Shown here: positions 1 through 11,385 of the stretch, in pieces
Numbering within the stretch: the stretch's first letter is position 1
Layout of the letters: every line of letters starts with the position of its first letter
Position numbers and translations under genes: made by a program
Notes under the pieces: model-generated
Database searches by the model: none
What the model saw: only the letters and a program-made list of their open reading frames with translations
Told to the model about the DNA's origin: nothing
DNA from: Pogonophryne albipinna
Lineage: Eukaryota > Chordata > Actinopteri > Perciformes > Artedidraconidae
NCBI GenBank assembly: GCA_028583405.1
Contig: CM053256.1
Span: 13,753,087 to 13,817,086 of the forward strand
DNA: 64,000 nucleotides
Direction of reading: 5' to 3'

Positions 1-718
1 TAAACCGTGTAAAACTATTTAAAGAGCCTAAATCACACTTCTTAAAATTACACAAACAAAATAAATTGAATGTAAAAGATTATAAACACAATATGCAAGA
101 ACTTACAGGCTGCAGCGAGCAAGGCGAGGAGAATAAAGTACTTCATTATGTACTGATGAGTCAACACACCACTGGAGCAGATGCAGTGGGTTTATATACT
201 GTACAGCTACAGGCAGACCACTCTTTATCTTACTCGCTCATGGATTGTTCCATGCACCTTGCACAATGATTAAACATTATCCCACCTGGGAAACGGCAGC
301 ATGGTCAAAGAGAAAAACACCTAGAATTTCATGTCATCATTTTTCCAGTTAACAGATACATACATATGCAACACTCAACCTTGCTAGCTTTATATTACAA
401 CTATGTTTTATATTTTGGTAGTAATGCACATGTACAAAGCCCGTATTACTATAGGTGGAGGGGACACATAATAAACAAAAAAATGTTTCATGTTTAGCGC
501 CAGAGTCCATACATTTTTCAAAAATAATATAGTTTTTATATTTGTTATTATCACATTTTATTTTTTAATAATTGTATTAACTATTATTCAATAATTGCAT
601 TGACATTAGATATAACCAATGATTATCAGGGTGATGTTCCACTATGCAAATCTACAAGCTTTTGCATTATTAGTCATTTTGTGGCGAATAATCAAAAAAA
701 TAAAATTGATATTGCTTG
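1..718. other. AT-rich intergenic sequence, no gene seen
   Basis: No open frame here has a supported start, splice sites or a recognisable domain. The one short frame at 66-269 begins at TTG, not ATG, and shows no family features. The stretch could include the 3' end of a gene lying to the left, but I see nothing that proves it. Confidence 0.5.
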
Positions 719-1243
719 CAGAGGTGGAAGAAGAACTCAGATCTTGTACTTAAGTAAAAGTAGAAGTAACAGAGTGTAGGAATATTCTGTTACAACTAAA
801 AGTCCTGTAATTCAAATGTTACTCAAGTAACATCAAAATATACTTAAAGTACCAAAAGTAAAAGTACTCATTATGCAAATTGTTCCATTTCAGAATAATG
901 TATCTTATATATTTTTGATTATCATTATTGATGCATTCAAGTGTTATCAAAGCTGGTAAAGTAGCAGCTAGTTTTAATGACTTTGTATACTGGAGGGTAG
1001 CTTGTGAATTTACTCCAGGTGTAACTAAAGTCTTATTTAAGTGTTGATTATATTTCATATCAATCATTAATCCAAGTCTGCAAAGTAACTAAAGGTAATA
1101 CATAGATGTAGTGGAGTAAAAGTTCACCATTTACTTCTGAATTGTATTGGATTAGAAGTACAAAGTAACAAAAGATTGAAATACTCAAGTAAAGTGTTTC
1201 AAAATGATACTGAGTAAATGTACTCAGTTACTCCCAACCTCTG
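719..1243. mobile_element. hAT-like MITE with CAGAGGT termini
   Basis: The ends are inverted: the left end starts CAGAGGTGGAAGAAG and the right end finishes ACTCCCAACCTCTG. The flanks carry an 8-bp direct repeat, ATTGCTTG at 711-718 and ATTGCTTT at 1244-1251 (7 of 8 match), the duplication length expected for hAT transposons. The interior has no coding capacity and is rich in AAGTAAAAGTA/TACTCAAGTA motifs typical of an abundant fish non-autonomous element. Confidence 0.75.
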
Positions 1244-1276
1244 ATTGCTTTTTTGAATTAAATATGTCTATGGTTT

Positions 1277-1345
1277 ATTGCACTTATTGTAAGTCACTTT
1301 GGATAAAAGCTCAACTAAATGCTATGTAATGTAATTATTTATGTG
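1277..1345 (+). repeat. non-LTR (LINE/SINE) 3'-tail-like fragment
   Basis: The segment around AAGTCACTTTGGATAAAAGC followed by CTAAATGCTATGTAATG closely resembles the 3' tail shared by many fish non-LTR retroelements. Only the tail is recognisable; there is no coding part. This is recognition from memory of the motif, not an alignment. Confidence 0.45.
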
Positions 1346-1679
1346 ACCCTTTAATTATGTATGTATACACATATGGATATTTCTAATATATCCATTAGAA
1401 ATAAAGTGAAATGTGGTTTTCTATTGGTCCATTTCATTTTATGTTGGTGTACTTTTCCAAAAACTCTAAATAGCCGCTTTGAAAATCTAAAATGTTTGTC
1501 CATTTAGGTATTTTCAAAATAAAATAAAAATATCAGTGACATAAAGCATGACCATTTTACGTGTTTTTCTAGATACATGTTCTAGATACATGTGGAATAC
1601 AATAGGTACAACAATAATCATTCATATTCAGATTAAACCTTTCTCTCCGACCTGATTGGTCCTGAACATCGGCCCCACC

Positions 1680-1790
1680 GTGACGTCCAAAATAAGCGAC
1701 TGTCTTCGGTTTGTGTATCGGTTGCTGAGCTAACAGCTGCACCAAGTGTGTTTTGATTGTGTTTTGCCTCCCATGTGCAGTTATCATGAG
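1680..1790 (+). promoter_or_regulatory. probable 5'-UTR exon / promoter region of the MYPOP-like gene
   Basis: A locally GC-richer patch ends in a good donor (ATGAG followed by GTAAGG at 1791). An acceptor-like TTTCAG lies at 2059-2064 ahead of the coding exon. The exact transcription start and the number of untranslated exons cannot be fixed from sequence alone. Confidence 0.4.
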
Positions 1791-2516
1791 GTAAGGATCA
1801 CAACAGCGTGGGCTGTCATGTCTTGTCTGCTCGCTGCTCGTTCAGGCTACAGCTTTACATTTAAACTGTGTTTCCCTGTTAGCTTGCAGCTAGCATTGCA
1901 AGATCAGCACCTAATGTATGCGGAATGCGCAACCATTGCGGATGTGGTGCAGAAAAAAATGCGCATCGATGCGACAGAATAAAAACGTCAACTTCGGTGA
2001 TACAAAACTGTTTTAAAATGCTTCACAGTTGTAAGCAGTGTTATGTTTTGTTGTTGTATTTCAGCTCTGGAGGATATTCTCTGCCTTGAAGGAACACTGT
2101 ATGACAGCTGGACTTATAGATGTAGCTCTTAGCCTGCTTTAGGTGTTTTTACACCGTCTATATGTTCTTAGTGACATATCACTATAAATAAAGATGATAT
2201 GGGAATTGGATTTAAGTGGCTGCAGCTAGCCATAAAAGTCTCTTGACTCTTAGTAAACAATATGATTGTAGCTCAATCAAGCTGCAACAATGACTTGATT
2301 GATTTGAAGAATACTGTTAAAAATAACACTTTAACTCTTTATTTCCCTAAAAAATTAGCTAAAGACAAATCCTTATTATCTGATGCAGTATACTGAAGAG
2401 TTGCAATGTCTTCAGCAGTAGGCTTAGTAACACATTGAACTTGTGTTAATGGAGCAACAGCTGCCAGTATCAGAATTGGCCCACCTGTCAGTTCTGCTGT
2501 AAATCAGGTCTGACCC

Positions 2517-4547
2517 ATGACTGAGTACTACGAGGAGGGGGGGCTGCTGTACGAGCAATCACCTCCCATGCACATCAAAGTGGAGTCTCCGGAGGGACCC
2601 TTTGGAGGGGGAGCCTCAGAAAACGGCTTCCCCAGGGAGGATGATGACTCCGAGGGCAGCTGTGACCAGAGCAGTGGCTTGCCTGGAGGACTCCCCTTCA
2701 ACGTGGTAGTGGTGCATCCCAACATCATGGCACCCGGCATGTCCTCAGACGACCTCTTGTCTATTGAACAAAGTAAGCCTGAGATTAAGAACTTTATTGG
2801 AAGCTGGATTTCATGTTTCCTTGCTTATGTGTAAATGTCTGCTGAGCATGTGGTTCTTATTGACCATAGTTAACATGAAATGCTTTTTCAGCAGTATATT
2901 AAAGCACAGGCCAAGATACAAAGTAATACACACTATCTATGTAAACAGCCACGACATTTTAAACATTTAGATCCGACATTACCACTGAAAGGATTGGATA
3001 AATATTGACGTTTATGCTCCATATCTTTCCAAAAGTAGTAATATAAGAGTGATTTTGGCTTAGCAAAGTGGAAATAAGGCTGACACTGTTAAAGCACATT
3101 TCTCTTCTTCACATTCATCTTCACTTGAAACTTTTTTCTTTCCCTTTTGGGCTGTCCTCTCACCATTTTTTCTTAACAGACAGAGCTATGTCAGCTGCGC
3201 TGGCTGCTGGTGGTGCAGGAAAAAGAAAGAGTCGTTTCAGTGGAGCAGAGCTGGAGGTGTTGGTGTCAGAAGTCACTCGGTGTGAAGGGGAGCTCTTTGG
3301 TCCTGCAGGGAGACTCCGGCGGCGGGAGAGAGAGCGCATCTGGGCAGGCATCCTAGAGAGAGTCAACGCCGTGTCCAGAGTCCCACGCACACTTCGAGAG
3401 GTGAAGAAGCGCTGGGACGACCTAAAGAGACGCAACGGAGGCCGGCTGGCTGATGCCCGGCACCGCACCTGTTACCTGCCATCCAGCAGAGGATCTTCGA
3501 TGCTTGGCCATCCTTCACAGTCTAGCCCCAGGCTTCAGCATGCCCGGCAAAAGCAAAGCACCAGACCAAAGCCCAGTTTCCCATGCTTCCCTGACTCTGA
3601 TACAGGTGAAATATGAGTATTTTTCTTTGAAGATTCTCGAGATGCAACTAACATCTACTCGGGTCTAATTACAATATTTCTTTGCAGGTGTTGGTGGCGA
3701 AGGGTCAGAGAGAGATGCTTTGGACAAAGACGAAGACAATCCTGAGCGTGACAAAGAGATGGGAGAATCTGAGTGTGAACCAGTAGAGAACAGCATGGAA
3801 GAAAAATTGGGATTAGGGCTTGGTCTGGGCATAGGACCCCCACCTCCTTCAGAACGATGGCTGCCTCCTTCCCCCCTCTACAGTGCTCCTTTCCTCAATG
3901 GCAGCCCCCAGCCCAGTAGTCCTCAGCCATCACTCGGAGCACAGCAGGGGCCTCTTGAAGAACCTCCGCGCAGCTCCTGGCTTGAAGATGAGCTTCGAGG
4001 GTTAGGGGAGGCAGCAATTCAACTGGGAAATCGGGTAGAGAAGAGCCTGCTGGAGTTTGGGGAAGGTTTCCGACAGGACATCAGAACACTTGTTGCTTCA
4101 CAAGAGACACTAGCAGGCAGTCTACAACAAAACAATGTCCTCTTGCAAAGGCTTTTAGGAGTGCTTGAGGCCCAACAGCAGCCACAACAACATCGTGTTC
4201 AACAAGCACACCAGACGCAAACATTGCAACAGCCCTTACAGCCACAGGCCGCTCAGCAGCTACAACACACAGAACCACCGCAGCCTCAACAACAGCAGAT
4301 TGAAGCACCACTGCAAACACAACATCAGCAGCAGCCACTGGTGGTACAACAACAGCAGCAAATACAGCAGCAGCCACAAGTCCCCCAGCAACCAACTAAT
4401 CAGACAACTGTGGCTGTAGTTCCTGCATCATCATCCCCTGAAGAACTTGGCACTTTTCCTTTGGAAGCACCCACAAACACAAACAGAAGTGTGCAGAGGC
4501 CACGGCGAGGAAGAGCTGTTGATCACAGGCGCAGAAGACGGCGCTGA
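2517..4547 (+). CDS. mypop: MYPOP-like Myb/SANT-domain transcription factor
   Basis: Three coding exons fit together in phase: 2517-2772, 3180-3605 and 3688-4547, giving 513 aa. Residues 1-85 are acidic and Gly/Ser/Pro-rich, and include IKVE, a SUMO-type motif. Residues about 100-170 form a Myb/SANT-like DNA-binding domain with the conserved tryptophan-containing helices (RIWAGIL, VKKRWDDLKRR). A Pro-rich segment follows, then a helix (residues ~320-380) and a Gln-rich tract (~387-466), ending in a run of arginines. This layout matches the Myb-related factor 'partner of profilin' (MYPOP), a nuclear repressor. The human protein has a proline-rich region where this one is glutamine-rich. Orthology is inferred from the domain and its setting; another Myb/SANT-like family member is possible. 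Confidence 0.72.
4165..4395 (+). repeat. Gln-rich coding repeat (CAG/CAA) in MYPOP-like gene
   Basis: This interrupted CAG/CAA tract in the last exon encodes glutamine-rich sequence, with runs of two to five Q split by P, H, L and T. CAA interruptions are frequent, which usually limits slippage. It lies in the C-terminal region of the Myb/SANT protein, where it could act as a low-complexity activation or interaction segment (inference). Confidence 0.8.
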
Positions 4548-5415
4548 TGAGAAAGCATTTAGAAACTCAAAGTGGACATCATGCATAGTTGGTGTTACAA
4601 AAATGCGACAAGATGTCCGGCTCTTTTTCTATTGACTGTATCGCTGTAAAAAATATAATATATGAGTTTTACGTCCCACTTCAAATCCATCTTGCACTTA
4701 AGTTTGCCTTCAGAGAGGACTGAAATCCATAAGAAAATAACACGTGATAATATGGTGGCCTTAATCATTAGCTTGGTTCTTGAGAATATGATGAAAGACT
4801 TCCTGAAAAACAGCAGCTCTTTGGATTGACATTTTCCTTCATGTGACTGAAAAACCAGACAAGACATACTATAGGATCTGATGCTTATTATGCATGTCAC
4901 TGCACATGCTTTGCAGCCGAACTGACACTCTTACTAGTTTAGCACTGTCTCAATTCTCCTGATTCACTAACTACATCGTCATAGAATACTTGTAATCTGC
5001 AGTTGCCATATATGGTAGTCAAACAGCTATTGTACTTACCTGCTAATAATATGCTTTTGCTTTTTAACAGTTCACTGGAAAATAATGTTCTGTTTGGTGT
5101 GTTTCGAGACAACAGTGTTACATTAAGTCTATCACATTTTTGGTTAAAACTGAAATACCTTCCGGCATAAACATCACAGTAGGCATCAGACTTTAACTCG
5201 TATGTTTCTGGTGGAATATAAGAGCATAGATAAGTGTGTACGGGATATTTATTCTATTCTTGCATGCAGTACGATGAATGTGTTTGTAGATAGTCGCAAA
5301 GAAACAGCATATGGCCATCATCTACGTAGTTTTGCACAATATATATATTTTGTAGATAGTGACTGTTCCAATGAAATGTAACTAAACTTTAATAAAAGTC
5401 AGACATGGACTTCAA
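4548..5415 (+). other. 3' UTR of the MYPOP-like gene
   Basis: This AT-rich sequence after the TGA has no further coding signal. A canonical AATAAA at 5391-5396 probably marks the end of the transcript, about 300 bp before the next gene's start codon. Confidence 0.6.
5391..5396 (+). terminator. polyadenylation signal AATAAA (MYPOP-like)
   Basis: AATAAA lies 840 bp past the stop codon with a T-rich/GT-containing stretch downstream. It is the first good signal after the MYPOP-like stop. Confidence 0.6.
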
Positions 5416-5642
5416 AATAAATCCAGCTGATCACTTGTGATTTTGTGATTATAGCATATCAAAAAAAGTGTATTTAATGTTGAAGTTTATTTATGTTGTT
5501 ACGAAGGTGTTTACTGTGTGTAACAACAAAGACGGCAGTAGTAGAAAACGGAAATTATAAACTTAAAGTTTATAATTATATTTTAAGAAATTATGAAGCA
5601 CAGATGGTTGTCAATAATGGATGTTTTATTTTGAAAATGTCA

Positions 5643-5652
5643 ACCGGAAGTG
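5643..5652 (+). promoter_or_regulatory. ETS/GABP-type site in promoter of the 17-finger gene
   Basis: ACCGGAAGTG sits about 65 bp upstream of the start codon, in the only GC-richer stretch between the two genes. It matches the ETS-family (GABPA) core found close to transcription starts of housekeeping promoters. No experiment supports it. Confidence 0.45.
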
Positions 5653-5715
5653 TCATGACTTTTTCATACTGGCTACATGAGCGTGATCCTGGATAAGGGG
5701 GTGTATGGGTGAAAC

Positions 5716-8700
5716 ATGGCCGACCCATCGGAGTCTCCCAAACGACCGAAATCCCCTGCGGAGGAGGTGGACACATCTGGGGGGAAGACCGAGGCCGAGG
5801 AGACGGGATGCAGCTCAAATCCAATGGATGAAGAGACACACAATGATCCCGCAGAGAGCCCCGACACTGAGCAGAGACCCAGCGTGGGGAGAGACGGTAG
5901 TGCCCGCCATCCTGAGGTTAGTGTCGAGTCCGGGGCTGGAGCCGGAAAAAAGACATGTAATCCAGCAGAGCAGGCGGAAAAAATGGCCGAGGCTCGTGTA
6001 AACGACCACCCGTTTTACGACTGGTCCGAAACGGAAGACGGCGATGCAGAGGAGAAAACACACATGGATGCAGATGATAAGTGTGGTATGCTCACGTTTG
6101 TTAATGTTTTTTAACTGTTAGCTTTAGCCTGCAGGCTAACGTGAGCGCTCACTGCCGCTTCAACTATGCTATGTTAATTACCATAACAAAATATGCTAGC
6201 ATCCTGCTAAATAAGATGTGATCAGCTTAGATGGATAGCTGTGTTGGTTGCATGCAATTTGTGAGTTCAGCTGCAGATATGTTGTTTACTTTTTATCTTT
6301 TCACACTTTTTCACACATACACTTTGTTGTATTTATTCATTTGTTGTATTCCACTTAGGGCAATTATTATAAAACAAAATGTGGTCACAGTTTTTTTTGT
6401 AGCCCATATTGGAAAGGAGTAGGGATGCTCCGATCGCCAATTTCGGGGCCGATCGCCGGAATCAGTATCGGCCGATACCGATCGCCGATCCGATCGAGTG
6501 GGCGGGGCCTAAATGGAAGATTTAAACATCACTTTAAATCTTCCATTTAAAGTGATGTTTAAAACTCAGTTAATGGGGCTCATTCACTGGAGCTTCCACA
6601 AACAACAATCAACTTAATTATTACATTCAAATGATGTACATTATTCAAGTTTACTTTGGATAATAACACGGGAGAAATGAGCGGAATCGCTCTCTTTTCC
6701 TCTCGCCCCTCTCTCTCTCCCCCCTCTCTCCCTCTCCTGTCAGTATCTCATGCAGCTCACTGATCCAGTAATGAGTGACCCGACAGTATAGAATACATAT
6801 ATTTATAATGACTAGTTTAGCTTGTTCCAGAGGTAGATAAAATAGCTAAGTGTGTTAGGTCTAACTCTTGTGTGTTTCGCTCACCGGTCCGGCGGGCGAA
6901 GCTGCAGGATTTCTGCTTCACACACGTTGCATACCGCTATTTTACTGTCTTTTTCGGACACCTTAAAATAATGCCAGACCGGTGAAGCCATTTTGGCGAG
7001 CTTGTTTTGCCGCACACAGAGAAAAGTGTCATGTATTTTACGTCATGCGATCGGCTCTCGCGATCGGCATGTTTAGAGAGCACCGATCAATCGGTAGAGA
7101 GTGAGTATCGGCCGATCTCGATCGGTGACCGATCGATCGGAGCATCCCTAGAAAGGAGTAGGGATGCTCCGATCGAGATCGGCCGATACTCACTCTCTAC
7201 CGATCGATCGGTACTCTCTAAACATGCCGATCGCGAGAGCCGATCGCATGACGTAAAATATATGACACTTTTTTAATGTGTCCGAAAAAGACAGTAAAAT
7301 AGCGGTATGCAAGAGTTGAACAGTATGAGGCAGAAATCCTGCAGCTCCGCCCGCCGGACCGGTGAGCGGAGCGAAACACACAAGAGTTAGACCTAACCCA
7401 CTTAGCTATTTGATCTACCTCTGGAACAAGCTAAACTAGTTATAAATATATTTATTCTTCACTGTCGGGTCACTCATTACTGGATCAGTGAGCTGCATGA
7501 GATACTGACAGGCTGTCAGGAGAGGGAGAGAGGAAAAGAGAGCGCTTCCGCTCATTTCTCCCGTGTTATTATCCAAAGTGAATGTAAACTTGAATAATGT
7601 ACATCATTTGAATGTAATAATTAAGTTGATTGTTGTTTGTGGAAGCTCCAGTGAATGAGCCCCATTAACTGAGTTTTAAACATCACTTTAAATGGAAGAT
7701 TTAAAGTGATGTTTAAATCTTCCATTTAGGCCCCGCCCACTCGATCGGATCGGCGATCGGTATCGGCCGATACTGATTCCGGCGATCGGCCCCAAAATTG
7801 GCGATAAGAGCATCCCTAGAAAGGAGCGTCATCAATTTGTATTGTGTTTTTTCTCTTGCAGACCCAAAAAATGTACCAGAGAGTGATGGAGGGGTGCAGC
7901 AAGATACACATGTTGATGATAATATTAAAAAGGATGCAACTGAGGAGAAAACACTCCATCCTGATGAGAAGAGCCAAGAGAAGCGACTGACTGTGGAACC
8001 TGTGGAAGAAGTTATCAAGAGAGTGGGTGTAATTGAAGAATATGAAGAGGCAGACCAAGAAGATAGTGCTAATTTGACAGTTAAACCGAAAAAGGGCCGT
8101 TTGGAGTGCAAAGAGTGTGGCAAGAGCTTCACCCGACGCGAGACCTTCAACCTTCACCGTCACTTTCACGCACATGAGGATGAGCTCACTCCACTCACCT
8201 GTAAAGAATGCGGCCTTACCTTCCAGCACCGCAGCAGCCTCATCAAACACAAAATTGAACACAAAGAGAAGGAGGAACAGCTTGCTTCTCCAAAAAAGGA
8301 GGAGGGTACATTTAAATGTGCAGAATGTGAGAAGGTATTCTCCACAGTGGATAAGCTGAGGGACCACAACTGCTGCAATACAGCTGAAAAGCCTTTCCGC
8401 TGCCCCCTGTGCCGCCAAGAGTTCCAGCTAAAGATGGCGGTCACCAAGCACATGGTGCTCCACTCCTGTGATAGCATCTATACATGCCAAGAGTGCAACC
8501 TAACCTTCCCAGACAGCATGGCACTGCGCTACCACAAGCGATCTCACACCGGCCTGAAACCCTATGAATGCCCAGAATGCGGCTTGGTTTTTAAACACTA
8601 CTCTGTCATGGAAGATCACCGCCGCAAGCACACGGATAACGCACGCTCTCACTTGTGCAACGTCTGCGGCAAGACTTTCAAGTACAGCAGCCTCCTCCAT

Positions 8701-11385
8701 CAACATCAGTTTCTGCACACAGGCCAGAAGCCCTTCCGCTGCCCTGAATGTGGTAAAACATTTGCCTTTGCACAAAACATGAAGGCACACTGCCGCCAGC
8801 ACAGACTGCGCCAAACCAACTCCTCAACTGAGCAGCCCAGCAAGCCGGCGTCCGCACAGGAGGCAGGCAGAGGGCCGGGTAAAGAGAACAAACACCAGAG
8901 CGAGGAACAAAAAGGCACATTCAACTGCCCCCTCTGTCCCCTGACATACAAAATACCAGCTGACTTGAGAGCCCACATGCTTATTCACGAAGCTGAGTAT
9001 GAAACACTGGAGAGAACCCCCAGACCCCCAAATGGGAAAAGCAACCATTGGGACATAGGATACACCTGTCCCCACTGCCCAAGCATTTTTCGTGAGGAAG
9101 CAAGTTTAGATCGTCATATTAGGAGTGGACACAATTCTGTAGCTAAATATTTAGAAAAGGCGGCAACACCGCCTCAAATTCAACATACTCCATTAAGCAG
9201 TGATAATGTACAGGGGAAAAAGGCAAGTGATGGCGTAATCAATAAGTTCAAGTGTTTAGAGTGTGGAAGAACCTTCCGCCACTCCTCAGTGTTAGAGCTG
9301 CATATTCGCGTACATTCCAAGGACAGGCCTTACAAGTGCAGAGTGTGTGACAAGGGCTTTAGATTTAGTAGCTACTTACAGCAACATCTCATCATCCATA
9401 CAGGCAATAAGCCATACACATGTCCAGACTGTGGAAAGAAATTTGCTTTCCATCAGAACATGAAAACGCATCAAAAGCTGCATCAGGAAAAACCGTTCCG
9501 CTGCACCAGCTGCCGCAAAGGCTACAGCGACAAGACCCAACTGCAGCATCATATGTTATCACACAATGGTGACAAACCTCACAAGTGTAACCAGTGTGAC
9601 AAGAGCTTTGCGTTAGCCTATCTGCTCCGGGATCACATTAACACACACACAGGGCAGAGACCTCATCAATGTGATGAGTGTCACAAAACATTTTCTTGGC
9701 TTAGTAGCCTGCTAGTACACCAAAAGATCCATTCTCGCAAACGCCAGGGTTTGAACCAGTATAATTCTTTCCCGATGGGCGCTAGGATTAGAGGCAGGGG
9801 TAGCAGGGGGAGGAGAGGGGGGAGGCCCATAATGGGCTGGTCCCAACCAGTGGGGAGCTCTGGGCCTCAGTTGTCTCCGTATTCAGTTTCTGCACTGAGC
9901 GATGCCGAGTTGCACAGAAGGGTGGTCCAGCCACAGCAGTCGATGCTCTCGTCACACATGGATGTACAAAAGGAGCCGTGGCTGCCAGAGCTACACCCAC
10001 AACCAGTGCAGTGGAAGGTGGATGGCGGAGAGGTAATGCCCGTACCACAGCAGCAACACGCAGCACCTCAGCAGAACCAGTTTGACAGCCAATCAAATCA
10101 GGGTCAGCAGCAGCACCATCAGAGTGGTCCAGGCTGGCCAGATAGCCCTTTGATAACTCAGTCAGGCCTCACATCTGCTCTGAGTTCAGAGTCATCTCAC
10201 ATGAAGGACAGTGCACCTGCTATTGTCAGCTCCCACATGGTAGCCGTGTCAAAAAAATCCAGCGCTTCCACAGTGAGTGAGATGGAGCAGCAAAGGCTGC
10301 CCAAGCCCGTTATTTGGAGTAGCCCGCCCACCTCCACAGTGCTGGCTTCCACAAGCTCTTTGCAACATGGTTTTTCTACTCCGTTGTCTTTCATAGACGG
10401 CAGGGCTCTGTGGAGCATCAGACCTGCTCTTCTGGCAAATTCACAAAGCTCTCCAAGTAAGCTGGGTCAAGAGCTTCAACTGCCACGATGGGCAGGTGTC
10501 CCAGTGTCCATACAAAAGGAGCCATCCACACATACTAAAAAAGAGGACACTAGAGTGTGGGACCTAATTAATCCTCAAATTATACCGTCGACTGTTATTC
10601 ATACAGGGAAGCCATGGAACGGCTGTGAGCTGCCAAAGCAGTGGGTTTCAGGCTTACCAGGTGTCTCCACCTCAGCTCAGATAGACCAAAGCAGTGCTAT
10701 GCCAATGTCAACTCCTGTTTCCCACGGGGTAGGTAGCACCTTGTGGAACTTACAGACACCACCAGGAATTCCAAAGACTATAAACCCTGAAAAATTAGTA
10801 AATGCTCAAGATTTTCAGCTGCAGCAAAAGCAGGTGTCATCCGCCTGGCCCAGTGTACAGAGTCAGACAACGACACAAAAGGTTCCGCTCTCTATTCAAT
10901 ACGAGCCTCATCGTTTTGGCCAGGGGTTGGGAACGCATGTATGGGGCTTCCAAAGTAATCAAACGCTGCTCACTGGGCAACTTAAACCAGGGACTGGACA
11001 GGAGCTGCAGCAACAGCCAATGGTAACAGCCACTCAAATAATCATAAATCAGCCATCTCCTTTTTTCTCAGCTCCCCTTGCTCCGCTCCCTCCTCTCGCT
11101 CTGCCTGGCCCACACCCTCTTCACTCTGTCGCAGTTGGCTCACTCTCAAGACCTCCACACCCAAATATTTTTTTTGCACCACAGGCAGTAATGAGCGAGA
11201 GGCCACACATGCCACAGACCCTGCCCCTACCTCAGCTTTCCCAACGGACAGAAACTCACAAACTTGGCTCCCGTTTGCCTTTTGCCCAAGAACGGCTTCT
11301 CCAGTGCATGATATGCGGGTGCTCTCTTCCCCGGGAGCTGGATCTACAAATGCATTACATGCAACATGCACAAGGAGAAATTTGA
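5716..11385 (+). CDS. 17-finger C2H2 zinc-finger protein
   Basis: There are two coding exons, 5716-6085 and 7862-11385, joined in phase 1 (donor GTATGC, acceptor CTCTTGCAG), giving 1297 aa. Exon 1 encodes an acidic, disordered segment. Exon 2 carries sixteen C2H2 fingers in two blocks (about residues 204-470 and 480-750), some with TGEKP-like linkers (HTGLKP, HTGQKP, HTGNKP). A long Pro/Gln/Ser-rich region with an RG-rich patch after the last block follows, then a lone C-terminal finger (CMICGCSLPRELDLQMHYMQH) ending HAQGEI. It is presumably a nuclear sequence-specific DNA-binding protein. No KRAB, SCAN or BTB domain is present. I cannot name an orthologue. Its final finger is shared with the next two zinc-finger units, which suggests tandem duplication. 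Intron 1 holds two hAT elements. Confidence 0.85.
6420..7150 (+). mobile_element. hAT-like non-autonomous element, copy 1
   Basis: The 731-bp element starts TAGGGATGCTCCGATCG and ends CGATCGGAGCATCCCTA, a near-perfect terminal inverted repeat. It is flanked by 8-bp GAAAGGAG at 6412-6419 and 7151-7158, the hAT duplication length. The subterminal regions are dense in GATCGGCCGATC-type palindromes. It has no transposase ORF. It lies in intron 1 of the 17-finger gene. Confidence 0.85.
7159..7818 (-). mobile_element. hAT-like non-autonomous element, copy 2 (inverted)
   Basis: This 660-bp second copy is in opposite orientation to the first. Its right end is the reverse complement of the first copy's left end, including the GGGCGGGGCC block and the TTTAAACATCACTTTAAA segment. 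It has the same 8-bp GAAAGGAG on both sides (7151-7158 shared, and 7819-7826). It is about 70 bp shorter than copy 1. Its right end lies only 43 bp before the splice acceptor of exon 2 of the 17-finger gene. Confidence 0.85.

Noticed and set aside
7007..7276. 89-codon frame across the centre of the hAT pair
   Set aside because: It runs through the palindrome junction and reads the same words in both halves. It is an artefact of the inverted repeats.
7816..8418. 200-codon antisense frame opposite the 17-finger gene
   Set aside because: Long antisense frames are usual opposite Cys/His-rich finger exons. No domain, splice or promoter support exists for it.
8101..9750. Regular ~84-bp periodicity that could be mistaken for a CRISPR-like or tandem-repeat array
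   Set aside because: The period is the 28-residue C2H2 finger unit. The repeats are diverged and in frame, so it is coding structure.
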